Positions 28,873 to 39,000 of a DNA stretch of 64,000 nt are shown one piece after another. Position numbers and translations under genes: made by a program. The notes under the pieces are model-generated. The model did not search any database. It saw only the letters and a program-made list of their open reading frames with translations, and was not told where the DNA came from. The number at the start of each line of letters is the position of its first letter. The stretch's first letter is position 1. The DNA comes from Hallella seregens ATCC 51272 (lineage in GTDB: Bacteria > Bacteroidota > Bacteroidia > Bacteroidales > Bacteroidaceae): positions 1-64,000 of the forward strand of contig NZ_JADU01000017.1 of NCBI RefSeq assembly GCF_000518545.1. The letters are read 5' to 3'.

Positions 28873-29517
28873 TCAATATTTAGCAGTCTTTTTACCATCA
28901 ACAATATATATACCCGAGGGGAGATTGGCAAGCCCCCCCACTTTCTCAGAGCATTTGATACCGGAAACGGTATACACACCTTCTTGAGAATGAAAAGCAG
29001 GCATTATCGGCTGTGTCGTCACGCCGCCCATATCCGTCGTTACCTCTGTGACAAGTCTCCACTGCGCCGGCGCATAGTCGCCGGGCTTAACGGGCGAGAG
29101 CATTAAAGAGAGAGAATCTGTGACGTCGTCTTTGGAAAAAGCGAGAAAGTGGAAGCTGGCTGATTCCCTCTGACGGTTTGCCAGCAGATAGACACCCTCC
29201 TTTCCCTCAACAGGCTCAAGCAGCCAGTCTTGATACTGTCCGCTACCATCGGTAGAAATCGGCATATGAATAGAGCCACCGACAGTGCCGGAGGTTGAGG
29301 AGACCGTATAAAAACCGTCTGCGGAGACTTTGAAAGTAAAAGGAGAGGAAACTGTGGACAGCACCAAGCTACCTTTTGTGACAGAGAGGTACATACCATT
29401 GGCTACATTGCATATATAATATGTCTTGGCTATTGCAAAAGACGAAGCAGCAGTCTCGGCATGGGCTGCCACAAGACAGCACGCCAGTATAAATGTCAAT
29501 ATCACAGGGTTCTTCAT
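28873..29517 (-). CDS. Secreted protein with T9SS-like C-terminal tail, function unknown
   Basis: A 214-residue protein with a signal peptide ending near AHAET. Residues about 30-150 have the spacing of a beta-trefoil or ricin-like fold (YYICNVANGMYLSVTKG, FTFKVSADGFYTV, WLLEPVEGKEGVYLLANRQ), which would suggest a lectin. The end, GVYTVSGIKC followed by LPSGIYIVDGKKTAKY, is the short strand-turn pattern of Bacteroidota sorting tails. It starts about 180 bases after the SusD gene and lies 57 bases upstream of the beta-galactosidase, so it probably belongs with that enzyme. I cannot assign it to a named family. Confidence 0.7.
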   Translation of the reverse strand: MKNPVILTFILACCLVAAHAETAASSFAIAKTYYICNVANGMYLSVTKGSLVLSTVSSPFTFKVSADGFYTVSSTSGTVGGSIHMPISTDGSGQYQDWLLEPVEGKEGVYLLANRQRESASFHFLAFSKDDVTDSLSLMLSPVKPGDYAPAQWRLVTEVTTDMGGVTTQPIMPAFHSQEGVYTVSGIKCSEKVGGLANLPSGIYIVDGKKTAKY

Positions 29518-29632
29518 AGATTGTCAGTAGAATTCGGTGTCACACCAATCGCAAGAAGATAATATACTGTAAAATATCCGATGATGCTTATTCCGTACAT
29601 CCCGCGACAGCATGTGGAGAAAAAGCAACTAA

Positions 29633-29677
29633 AAGATTGTCTCTGAGCGAGGTAGTACCTTTCTCAGAGACAATCTT
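29633..29677 (-). terminator. Intrinsic terminator after the SusD gene
   Basis: AAGATTGTCTCTGAG (29633-29647) pairs perfectly with CTCAGAGACAATCTT (29663-29677). On the minus strand the stem runs into TTTTAG, 20 bases beyond the SusD stop. It separates SusD from the downstream secreted-protein/GH2 pair. Confidence 0.8.
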
Positions 29678-29696
29678 GCATGTATGGTGTAAGCGA

Positions 29697-31706
29697 TTAC
29701 TTCGTCATGAACTTCTGGGTCTGAGTACCAAGGGCACCAGTAGTCTTGATGATGTACAGGCCTCTAGGCATAGACTGTGTAGACACGTTGCCGGGATTGG
29801 CAATTGTCTTGACGATACGGCCTGTGGTATCGTAAATATCTACCTTGTTTACGCCCTCAAATACGAGGTTTCCGTTGATCATCTCCACAGACTGACGGTC
29901 ACTATTGACTGTATTGATGCCAGTGGGGAAATTTCCAGCGGTGGTGTCCCACCACAGGCGTGTAGCCATCTGATCTGCTCCACCGAGGTTGGGAATACCC
30001 GTGTTGTTGATATCATCAATCGTCGACGGATCTGTCGAATTCCATGGGATACGACGAATCTGATCTCCCTCGTGTAAACTTCCGTCTCCATCGGCAGTGT
30101 TAATAACCGGGAATACCTTAGGATAACCTGTGCGGCGCATATCCAGCCACGGTTCGGTGGGATTGGGATATGCAGCGATATACTTCTGCGTGATAATCAT
30201 TTCGAGTTTGGTCTCAACGGGGAGGTTGTCATCCCACGCCACGCCGATTTTTGTCACACTTGGCATGTCTGGGGTATTGCCCGTGGGATCAACATATGTA
30301 TAATCTTTTGCAGCTGACTGGCTCATGTATTCGTCAACATAATTCTTATACTCATCTTCATCCACATACGCTGGGTCAGAGATGGCTGCATTCCGCACTC
30401 CCTTCTCATAGAAGTCTTTTGCCGTACCACGGACATCCCATCCACGTAGTGCGGCCTCAGCAAGGTTGAAGTATTGCTCTGACAGCTTCATGAAGAACAT
30501 CGGAGGATTCTGTTGTCCGAAAAATTCAGCTTTTACCTTACTCATAGCTACATAAGAGTTGCTGGCTACAGCCTGGCCTATGCCGCCACTTGTGCCATTG
30601 CGCATACCGATAAGACGATCTTCAGGACCTGTAGATTGAGGAGCTGACCCTTGGGTACCTACCTTAAGGATGGGATCGCTGTTTTTGTCGAACATATACT
30701 TTGCAAACGGGTGGTCGAGACTCTCAAGGATGCTGACAAAAGACGCGCCAAGAACGTTGTCGTGCCATGATGTCTGTATCTCGACAACTGGGTGTGTGGC
30801 TCCGTTAAGCCCTACCAGCACCTGCTCCTGAGGCTTGTCGGCCATCAGCCCCCCGTTGGCAGGGTCAGCAGCCTCTTCTGCCCACTTCTGTGCACTGACT
30901 GGATCAACCTTGGAGATATGTATGGCATAGCGTAGCTTTAAGGCATTGGCAAAATGTATCCACTGGTTGAGGTTATTGTGGTAGTCGCCATTCGGAATGA
31001 GGTCACAGCTACTTTTGATGACATTGTGGAGCACCGTTTTGTATGCAGGAGTGCGATTGCCCTCATAATACCGCAGACAGGCAATAATTTTGTCAATGTT
31101 GGCAACTGCAGTATAATAAATATCACTCTGCTTATTGTAGGTGAAAGGATTCGAAGACTTGTTCTTTTTAAAATCCTTGTAAGGTAACGGGCCGAACATA
31201 TCTGAGTTTTCCACAGCTCCATAGTCATAGAAGAGAAGACAAATGGCCTTGAACTCAGGAAGGTTGTTAAAACGACTGTCAACCATCAGTGGTACAACGG
31301 TTGTACGGTAATCGGTAAAAAGGCCACCACCTCCGCCCATAGCCTTATTGACAGAATAGGTCGATGGTATTTCAAGACCCGGACTGTAAGGATAGTCCCT
31401 ATGGGTGACGCAGGAATACTGAGCATAGTTCTCGAGGCTCAGCGAGTATTTGACTTGATAGGAGTGGGTGGCAATCTGCCGAGCATCCTTGGATCCGCGA
31501 AGATACCAGAAACCGGCTCTGGCCGTAGCAAGTTGTTGGCTAAGGTCGCCCATGGCCTGTCGTGCCTCGGCATCAGTTATCGTGCGTTGGTAGTTAAGCT
31601 CGTCGGCCTCAGTGTCATTGAGCAAGGTGGTCTGGGCAGAGAGTCCCAAGGAGAACAAGGCTGCACCAGCCACTAATAAGGCTCGGGGTGATGTAAAAAT
31701 GTTCAT
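29697..31706 (-). CDS. SusD-like glycan-binding protein with T9SS C-terminal domain
   Basis: A 669-residue member of the SusD/RagB nutrient-binding group (SusD-like_2 type): ARAGFWYLRGSKDARQIA, LLFYDYGAVENSDMFGPLPY, YYTAVANIDKIIACLRYY, MKLSEQYFNLAEAALRGW, YPNPTEPWLDMRRTGYP and the usual end of the fold at RLWWDTT. SusD proteins cap the SusC channel and bind glycan. Two things are odd. The signal peptide (ending LSLGLSAQ in style, at about residue 24) has no lipobox Cys, so it is not a lipoprotein. And about 60 residues follow the fold, ending VDIYDTTGRIVKTI...MPRGLYIIKTTG...FMTK, a T9SS sorting domain. It has its own promoter and terminator. Confidence 0.88.
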   Translation of the reverse strand: MNIFTSPRALLVAGAALFSLGLSAQTTLLNDTEADELNYQRTITDAEARQAMGDLSQQLATARAGFWYLRGSKDARQIATHSYQVKYSLSLENYAQYSCVTHRDYPYSPGLEIPSTYSVNKAMGGGGGLFTDYRTTVVPLMVDSRFNNLPEFKAICLLFYDYGAVENSDMFGPLPYKDFKKNKSSNPFTYNKQSDIYYTAVANIDKIIACLRYYEGNRTPAYKTVLHNVIKSSCDLIPNGDYHNNLNQWIHFANALKLRYAIHISKVDPVSAQKWAEEAADPANGGLMADKPQEQVLVGLNGATHPVVEIQTSWHDNVLGASFVSILESLDHPFAKYMFDKNSDPILKVGTQGSAPQSTGPEDRLIGMRNGTSGGIGQAVASNSYVAMSKVKAEFFGQQNPPMFFMKLSEQYFNLAEAALRGWDVRGTAKDFYEKGVRNAAISDPAYVDEDEYKNYVDEYMSQSAAKDYTYVDPTGNTPDMPSVTKIGVAWDDNLPVETKLEMIITQKYIAAYPNPTEPWLDMRRTGYPKVFPVINTADGDGSLHEGDQIRRIPWNSTDPSTIDDINNTGIPNLGGADQMATRLWWDTTAGNFPTGINTVNSDRQSVEMINGNLVFEGVNKVDIYDTTGRIVKTIANPGNVSTQSMPRGLYIIKTTGALGTQTQKFMTK

Positions 31707-31755
31707 AGCTTTTTTAATGAGGTTATCAGAATGTTGTTGATTATAATAATTGGTA

Positions 31756-31786
31756 CAAATTTAAGAAATTATTTTTATAAGGCAAT
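31756..31786 (-). promoter_or_regulatory. Promoter of the SusD gene
   Basis: On the minus strand ATTG (31786-31783), a 19-base spacer and TAAATTTG (31763-31756) match the -33/-7 consensus with one mismatch. The leader would be about 42 bases. Together with the terminators on both sides it suggests SusD is transcribed as its own unit. The 31707-32032 gap holds only this and the hairpin at 31853-31903. Confidence 0.5.
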
Positions 31787-31852
31787 GATGAATTGCTTAA
31801 AAAAACAAAAACTTTTCTCTTGGTATATATGTCACTTGTTTTAAATATCCTA

Positions 31853-31903
31853 CTAAAAGTGGCAGGAAAGAAAATTTATTTCTATTCCTCCTGCCACTTT
31901 TAG
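31853..31903 (-). terminator. Hairpin after the first GH85 gene
   Basis: CTAAAAGTGGCAGGA (31853-31867) pairs perfectly over 15 bp with TCCTGCCACTTTTAG (31889-31903), with a 21-base loop. It lies 130 bases beyond the GH85 stop; on the minus strand the stem ends in TTTTAG. Confidence 0.7.
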
Positions 31904-32032
31904 TGAGATATAGAGCATACTTACAGTAATATTAACTGTAGGGTATCAAACGATAGATTCCATAAGCAAGTGCAAAGTCACGCACGTATTTTCCTTTATG
32001 TCTTTCACTTTGCTACCTGCTTGTTATAAATT

Positions 32033-35000
32033 CTACTCAATGACAATCTTCTGGCTACGGAAGAGACTTCCAGACTGCATCTTCACTAAATACACACCCT
32101 GTGGCAAACTGGCAGCAACCATCGTTGGATTTACATGGTAACTTACCATGGCACCTGAAAGCGTATAGATCCATGCCTTGTCGACATTCTGGAAGTTGAT
32201 CTTGCCATCCTCCACAGAGACACTCGACACTTGACCAGTTGTGGCTGTGTGGATGCCTGTTGGTGTACCGTTGAGATCCTCGGGCTCGTCGGCTATGCCC
32301 TTGTCGTGGTTGTCAACAGACTCGCGACCCGGGTTGGTTCCCTTAATGGTCACCCCGAAATCGATGGAGAAGCCCTTGGCAGTATAGCCCGTGGGCAAGA
32401 AAGTACCAGCAAACCAAGCATCAGTGAACACGATGCGCAGACGGCTGGGGCCAGGTTTGGCATCCTCAGGAACAACGAAAGTGGTGGTGATTCCTTGTGT
32501 TTCAAACTCTGGTGTGCCCTTACGCAGTGTGCCCACTGTGAAGAGACGCTCACCGTTTTTCGGATCAGAGACAACATCTGTAGGTTCAAACATCTTATTG
32601 CCGTTGAGGTCAAGCCATCCACCACCAAAGCAGTAGCGCAGACCGTCGGGAGAAGCAAGAGCCGTGCCATCAGGAGCTACGAGGTCAGATGTATCGTAAC
32701 ACTTGATGAAGAGCTTGACTGTCTGGCCCTGATTGATGGTAAGCATGTGGTCTGTGGCATCAACATACTGCGTGCCGTCAGCCGGTGCTGTTGTAGCAGA
32801 ATAGTCGATATTCTGATCTGCACCTGTAGTGGTAACCTTTGTCACGAAACGTATCTTGCGTGCAATGTCGACACCCTCGGCATTGGGATTGATTTCACTC
32901 ACACCGTAGGAGAGATCCTTCTTGGCGGGCAGCTTGTCCTGTTCGGCACGTGCAAGTTCCACCCATACGGGTGCAGAATAAGTCTTGAGGTCTGTGGAGA
33001 CACTGCGTACACCGATGAACGGACGGTCAGCCTCGCTCTCAAACTCAATGTTGGGTACAAGTGTGCCCCACGTAGTGGTGCGGCCCACCTCGGAAACCTT
33101 GCCATCCTCACCGTTCTTGTAGAGAATCTCGAAGTGGTCAATGTTGCCCTCCTTGTTATAGGCGAGATCCCAATCAGCACGCTTGGTAGCCGTAGCAGTG
33201 GTATTCCACCAAAGTTTGGCCGTGAGAGAGGTCTTGGTCTCTTGCTTGATCTCCACATTAAGGTCGGTGACGGCTGCCGGTGTGGCTTTCACATCGTCGT
33301 TAATCTCGAGCTTGCCGACCAAGAGTTTATAGTTGTCGTCGCTGCCTTTCACACGGAGGCCGATAGCCTTGACAACATCGCCCTGGGCGAGGCCGCCGAT
33401 GACAATTTTCTTCTCCTGCCATGTATTGCCTTCTACATTGCCATAAGCAGTCTCCACCCATGAGCCATCGCCTTTCTGCACGATGACATAGAGGTTGGAA
33501 GGATTGGTAGCGTTCTTACCGTTCTTCACGGCCACCTTGGCATAAGGGTTGGCAGCACTCACGTTGAGATCTGTCTTATAGAGCACGATATCGGTACCGT
33601 CTGCGGTTGCCTTGCCAGTAAGTTGCAGTGCCGTGCCGCCGGTGTACTGATCTTCGGTGGTGAACTCCGGCTGGATGTCCTGACTTGCAGTCTTGGTGCC
33701 GGGCTTCACGACAAGCCAGCGATAGGTAGGCACGATGTCTTGTGATGCCATATTGTACCACGAGCCGGTGGTACGTTTGCCTTTATAGCTGTAGCGGTCA
33801 CCGTTGCCAAGGTTGAAGCCTGTAGCAAAAGGCAGGTTACCCGTTATCGTGGTGCGCTCGGGTATCCACGTAGCCAGTCCGGCAAAGGTAGACAGCGGGT
33901 TTTCACCCTCCCAATTGTTACCACTATTACTTATCTCCGGTCGAATGAGCGGGTTGCGGTTGCCACCAGAGAAAGCACGTTCAAGAAGTCGCTGGTAGTT
34001 ATTCATCTTGGTGTAGGCATCGGCACCACTGTTGTAGCTCCAGAAACGGCTCTCATTATGCTCACCCCAGAGACAGATTCCTACTTTTTTAGCATCGTCG
34101 TCAGAGTTGAGGGAATTCCATCTGCGATCCATGGACACGATCCACACGCCAGCATAGAGGCCATCGGTGGTGCCCATGGCAGCCTGAGCGGCCTTTGATG
34201 TACGGCCAAGCGAATAAGCAAAGTCACCGTTGGAATAGTTGAGCATCAAGTCGTGCGTGCGACCCTCACTATTACCGAAAAGAGCATTGGTATTTTCAGG
34301 AGATGCGGCATTGAGCTGGGACACCGATGTGTAGATACCACAATGGAAATTGTCAAAGCCCTTTCTGGCAGCGATCTTATAGAGCTGCTTATGGAAAGCC
34401 ACAATATCGTCGTTGCCATATCCTGAATCCTCCCAGTTGTAGTTGATACCGTCAAAGCCAAAGTACATCAGTAAGTTGATCATAGGCTCGGCATATACGA
34501 AGTTACCGTCGGCATCTTTTTCAGTGATGAACTTCATCCAGCCGCTGGCGTAACCGGTACCTCCTCCCGTTGTATCGAAGAACTTCATGCCAGACATGAT
34601 GTCTGTTCCGTTCTTATGGGCAGCATCAGTCCATGCAGCAGGAGCCGTAAAGAGTCCACGATTCCATGAACCAAAGATGTTGGTGTAGTTCCACATTGAG
34701 AAGTTGTCACTGGCAAAACTTCCATTGGGCATTCCAGAAGAAAAGTCCTTGCCCACGTCCATGGGAATATTCATCCAAAGATTGCGATTCTCATAAGTGT
34801 TGCTCAACAGCCTTTCGGAGCGCGACTGTATGCCGGGGTTGGGCACATGGGAACGCACGAAAGCGATGTCACTCTTCTGTATGCCGGCCTGCTCAAACGC
34901 TGCATCTGTTGGGAATGTGCGTCCATTGTCGAAAGCCTCCTTGAAAAGTTTGAGAAGCTTCTCGTCTGACCATCCACTGCCGTCATACACCTGATCGGTG

Positions 35001-35605
35001 GCCGTGGGTGAGTATGGCCCAGGATCCGGCGTAGGTGGTGTGGGCGTGTCCCCGACGGGTTGGATACATATCTTCTCATAGGTGGCGTAGGAACGAGTGT
35101 TTCCCTCCTGTGAGCCGATCTCAATGGTAGGCATGCCCCAAAGTGCTGCGCAAGCTGTAGTCACATCCACCGTATTTCCGGAATGGATGTTGTAAGCTTT
35201 GCCATTGACAGTGAGCCCCAGTGCCTTACTGATTTCAATTTCAACAGTGCCAGAGATGCCATTGACATCAGTTCGGATGACATTGCCGTTTGAGGCTGAG
35301 AGATAGTTAACCTGCAAGGTCGACGATGATTTTGTGTAATAGAGGTGCCAGTGCTCTCCGTTCCATGCACTGATAGCGGAACCAACTGAGAGGATGCCCT
35401 CATTCGTTTGTGTACATGAAGATAGGTCGGCCTTGACATAGACTTTCTGCGCATTCCAGTCGATGGCAACCTGATCTACCCATTTCTCGCCATTGGGCGA
35501 ATAATTGCTCCTTAGCACGGTCTCCGTACCTTGGGCATAGGCACCCATAGTGAAGACGAGTGATGTCGTCACCATGAAAGCCTTAGATAGTCGTGTAAAG
35601 TTCAT
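32033..35605 (-). CDS. Endo-beta-N-acetylglucosaminidase, GH85, T9SS-secreted
   Basis: A 1190-residue enzyme that cuts the GlcNAc-GlcNAc core of N-glycans. Order: signal peptide (to about 25, MGAYAQ); module shared with the GH2 (about 27-185); proline-rich linker PTPPTPDPGP; GH85 barrel about 210-640 (NLWMNIPMDVG, WMKFITE, MYFGFDGINYNWEDSG, GNSEGRTHDLML); galactose-binding/Fn3-like domains; a GEVED-like domain; T9SS tail at the end (WIYTLSGAMV, LPQGVYLVKM). The GH85 N-x-E catalytic pair is Asn390 and Glu392 in YNWED. It should act on host glycoproteins at the cell surface, feeding the SusC/SusD pair. Confidence 0.9.
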   Translation of the reverse strand: MNFTRLSKAFMVTTSLVFTMGAYAQGTETVLRSNYSPNGEKWVDQVAIDWNAQKVYVKADLSSCTQTNEGILSVGSAISAWNGEHWHLYYTKSSSTLQVNYLSASNGNVIRTDVNGISGTVEIEISKALGLTVNGKAYNIHSGNTVDVTTACAALWGMPTIEIGSQEGNTRSYATYEKICIQPVGDTPTPPTPDPGPYSPTATDQVYDGSGWSDEKLLKLFKEAFDNGRTFPTDAAFEQAGIQKSDIAFVRSHVPNPGIQSRSERLLSNTYENRNLWMNIPMDVGKDFSSGMPNGSFASDNFSMWNYTNIFGSWNRGLFTAPAAWTDAAHKNGTDIMSGMKFFDTTGGGTGYASGWMKFITEKDADGNFVYAEPMINLLMYFGFDGINYNWEDSGYGNDDIVAFHKQLYKIAARKGFDNFHCGIYTSVSQLNAASPENTNALFGNSEGRTHDLMLNYSNGDFAYSLGRTSKAAQAAMGTTDGLYAGVWIVSMDRRWNSLNSDDDAKKVGICLWGEHNESRFWSYNSGADAYTKMNNYQRLLERAFSGGNRNPLIRPEISNSGNNWEGENPLSTFAGLATWIPERTTITGNLPFATGFNLGNGDRYSYKGKRTTGSWYNMASQDIVPTYRWLVVKPGTKTASQDIQPEFTTEDQYTGGTALQLTGKATADGTDIVLYKTDLNVSAANPYAKVAVKNGKNATNPSNLYVIVQKGDGSWVETAYGNVEGNTWQEKKIVIGGLAQGDVVKAIGLRVKGSDDNYKLLVGKLEINDDVKATPAAVTDLNVEIKQETKTSLTAKLWWNTTATATKRADWDLAYNKEGNIDHFEILYKNGEDGKVSEVGRTTTWGTLVPNIEFESEADRPFIGVRSVSTDLKTYSAPVWVELARAEQDKLPAKKDLSYGVSEINPNAEGVDIARKIRFVTKVTTTGADQNIDYSATTAPADGTQYVDATDHMLTINQGQTVKLFIKCYDTSDLVAPDGTALASPDGLRYCFGGGWLDLNGNKMFEPTDVVSDPKNGERLFTVGTLRKGTPEFETQGITTTFVVPEDAKPGPSRLRIVFTDAWFAGTFLPTGYTAKGFSIDFGVTIKGTNPGRESVDNHDKGIADEPEDLNGTPTGIHTATTGQVSSVSVEDGKINFQNVDKAWIYTLSGAMVSYHVNPTMVAASLPQGVYLVKMQSGSLFRSQKIVIE

Positions 35606-35697
35606 ACTATAAAATTTAGTTTTTTAATTAGGGTATATGTAAAAGTAAAAACAAGAAGTTTCTTTGATATACATTCTATTCTGAAATTTTCAGTACA

Positions 35698-35789
35698 TAT
35701 TCTCAATATCTCGCCAAAACAAGCAAGAAGATAGAAATATTCCGTGGTACGGTGTTCCCATCACTCGTCTTTGGCAGATATTGAGAATA
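35698..35789. repeat. Long inverted repeat between the small lipoprotein and GH85 genes
   Basis: TATTCTCAATATCT (35698-35711) and its exact complement AGATATTGAGAATA (35776-35789) are separated by 64 bases. The match continues inward (CGCC against GGC with one base missing) and, with a small insertion, outward into AT-rich sequence. A short CCGT/ACGG stem sits in the centre. It could be a large terminator or attenuator for the SusC transcript. I see no consensus promoter inside, which argues against an invertible promoter. Confidence 0.6.
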
Positions 35790-35845
35790 AAGTATGTATT
35801 CAAAATTAAACGTATTTATAATTGCCTGATAAACTTTTCCAAAGA

Positions 35846-36019
35846 TTACCGCTGCTGTATTCGCTGTGGGATAGCTGTCTTAGCTTTGCTTGACGAGTCT
35901 GGAGAAGCAGGCTTTAACTGCCCCATCTCAAACTCATCTCCCGGCTCGTCATACTGGAGGCAAGACTGCATCGACAGTGTGGCGATGCTCATGACCGCAA
36001 TTAGAAAGATTTTTTTCAT
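35846..36019 (-). CDS. 57-residue lipoprotein resembling an isolated SusD N-terminus
   Basis: The minus-strand ATG at 36019, 12 bases after the SusC stop, opens a 57-residue frame: MKKIFLIAVMSIATLSMQSC is a lipoprotein signal with Cys20, then LQYDEPGDEFEMGQLKP and a polar tail ending in RIQQR. The CLxYDEPGDEF opening right behind SusC is what the lipid-anchored N-terminus of a SusD-like_2 protein looks like, yet the rest of SusD is missing here and is found, without anchor, at 29697-31706. It could be a relic of an ancestral SusD or a working small lipoprotein still bound to SusC. Homology is judged by eye. Confidence 0.7.
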   Translation of the reverse strand: MKKIFLIAVMSIATLSMQSCLQYDEPGDEFEMGQLKPASPDSSSKAKTAIPQRIQQR

Positions 36020-36031
36020 ACTGTCTGGTTT

Positions 36032-39000
36032 TTAGAAATTCATATTGAGCGAGAAGCCGAAAGAGCGTGCCGACGGCATGTTGAACATCTCGAAAGCTCC
36101 AAGTCCGTTTCCCGTTGCCAGCGACACGTCAGGATCGACGGGGGCATCCTTATAGATAAAGAACAGGTTACGGGCTATGAACGAGAGCGAGAGGTTGCGG
36201 TTGGTTCCGAAGAGATTGCGGAATGTGTAACCAAGCGTGAGCTCGCGCAGACGGAAATTAGTACCGCTGTAGATATAGCGTTGCAGGTCTTGGGGGTTGT
36301 TGCCTCCGACTGACTGATAGTAGGCTTCGATGGGCACGATGCGTCCCGAACCGTCATCAAGTTGTACACCGAGCTGTTTACCGTCGCCGTAGCCTGTGGC
36401 ATAGATCTTGTTCTGCTCGGCATACATACGTGCATCGGCGGTACGCTGCGAAAGGCCGTAGGAATCAAGGAATGCTTCGGTAAACGACAGCACTTTGCCA
36501 CCAATACGTCCGTTGATGAGGAAAGTAAGCGTAAGTTCTTTCCATGTAAACTGATTGCTCCATCCAAGCGTCCATGGCGCATTCATGTTTCCCACATACT
36601 TCTTCAATGCCTTGTCAGACTTGGTTTCAGTCTGCAGACCACCCTGTGAGTCAAGCTGATACCACCCGGCCTTCACAGGATTACCCTTGTCGTCTACACC
36701 ATCTGCTTCGTAGCGACGAATATCAGAGATATACATATCGCCCACAGAACCACCCTCAGCGTAGAGTACTCGCACTTGTCCCACATTGGTAGCAATGATA
36801 TTTTCTTTCTCCTTGCCCGTTGTCTCGTCAACACTGTAGGCTGTGCGGAGAATTTTGTTCTTGTTGTAGGCGAAGTTGACCGTTGTTTTCCACGTCATAT
36901 TCCTCATAATCTTCCAGTTGTAACCTACTGAGGCCTCAAAGCCTTGGTTGCGTATCTTGGCCGAGTTCATCGGAATACTGCGTCCGGAAGCATTGGTTCC
37001 AACCATGTAGAGATTAGACGTTGTGGAGTTATAGTATGTGAAATCGACGCTGAGCCTGTCGTTAAGGAACATGGACTCGAAACCCGTCTCGAAAGACTGT
37101 GTCTTTTCAGGCCTGGGATCCTTGAAGTCGGCCCACAGGTTGGTGGTATAGGTCTTCTCTCTCCAGTTGATGGACACAGCGCCGAACACCTGGTTGGGTA
37201 TGGAGTTACCCACCTCAGAATATGAAACACGGTATTTGAGATAGTTCCACCATTCGGGCATCTTGACGAGTGAGCTGACGATGGCGTTAGCTCCAAAGCC
37301 GAAGTATCCGTACGATGCCGGTGTACCGCGATCCTTAAACTGCTTGAACGAGCGATACCAGTCGCGACGGTATGATCCGTCAACATATACCTTTTCTTTC
37401 CATCCGAGCTGTGCGGTGAATACAGCACCCTTGTTCCAGTCTGACGAACGGCTTTGTGTATTCTTGCCTGCACCGCCTGCCGAAACGGAGAACCAATTGA
37501 TAAGGTCGGAAAGATAGATATTCTGTGGATCAACATAGGTGGCATCACCGGTATCTACGCTCTTGTTCTGCCCCTTAATGGTGTGTCCCACGAAACCGGC
37601 CGTTGCCGATACCTCCCATGTATCGTTGAAAGTTTTGTTATAATTGAGCATGTAATCGGTATAATACTCCGTGGTCTTGTTGTAGCTCCACCAGTAGCGT
37701 CCGTAGGGCTCTATTCCACTGGGTATGTATGTCGTTGCGTAGCGTTTGGCCTCATTCTCATACTTGTCGAAATCTATACCGAGACGCGCTTGAAATGACA
37801 ACCCGTCCCAAATATCAAGGGTGCCGGTGATGTTGCCGAAGAACCTGTCTTCGCGCTGAACGCCCTCGTTCTGATACATCAGCCAATAAGGGTTGTTATG
37901 GTTGTTAGAGTATGTATACCAGCTCATCATCGGTCCGGTGAGCGCAACCTTGTCCGCATTATTTAGGCGATAGGACCCGTTGCTACGTTCTACAAAATGA
38001 CTCCGATTATTAGCGTTCCACCTGCCGTTTTCTATACGATAATTGTTACGGTAGTAGGCCATGTCGATATTCCGAGGCATGGTGTACACATCGAAGATAG
38101 GATTCATGTTCGTACCACCACCGGGTCGGTTCTTTGTCTTGGTGGAGATGTAGTTCATTGAAACGTTGATTGTTGCCCTGTTGAAGAACTTGAACATCTG
38201 CCTAAACGATAATGTATTTCGGTTGTAGGAGTTGCTGCGCATCATGCCATTGGAATGCGCGTTACCGTAGGAAAAGTACGAACTCATGTTCTCCGTCCCC
38301 CCCGAGAGTGCCAATGAGTTGTTGGCGGTAACTCCTGTGCGGAAGAAGTCGCCAATGTCGTCGGCGGCATAGTTGCGCAGATGCACGTCGTTGTACTGAC
38401 GGATGGTTTGCGGTTTCCCATTCTCACCAATAACAGTATACTTGAACGTATCTCCATCCATGGGTGTGCGTTGCGTGAGCTTGTCTGATGAGCGGTCAGC
38501 GAGACGAGGTCCCCACGAGTAATCAGAAACCTGCCCGGCAATGTCGTTTTCGAGAACGTTGGCTCCGTAAATATTCTGTATTTTCGGCTTGGTGAGTGGA
38601 TTGTCGAAAGTAATGTTCGACGAGAAGTCGATGCGCATTTTACCCTCACGACCTTTTTTAGTGGTGATCATCAGCACGCCGTTGGCTGCCACCGAGCCGT
38701 ATAGGGCAGCGGCATTGGCACCCTTAAGCACGTTGATGGACTCAATGTCCTCAGGATTGATCATCGACAACGCGTCAGCACCCTCTGTTCTGCCTTCTGC
38801 CATGAACGAACCATCGGAAAGCTGTCCATGCTGTGAGTTGGTCATGGGCACACCGTCAACGACAATGAGCGGTGTAGAGGAGCCCAGAATCGACTTGTTA
38901 CCACGAAGAATGATCTTTGACGCACCACCGGCACCACCGGCTGATGGCGTGATGGTAATGCCGGCTACCTTGCCCTCGAGCGAGTTGGCGAGGTTGGGAT

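Noticed and set aside
35698..35789. Invertible promoter (phase-variation switch)
   Set aside because: Arms are only 14 perfect bases with a 64-base interior, no promoter consensus lies inside, and no invertase gene is nearby.
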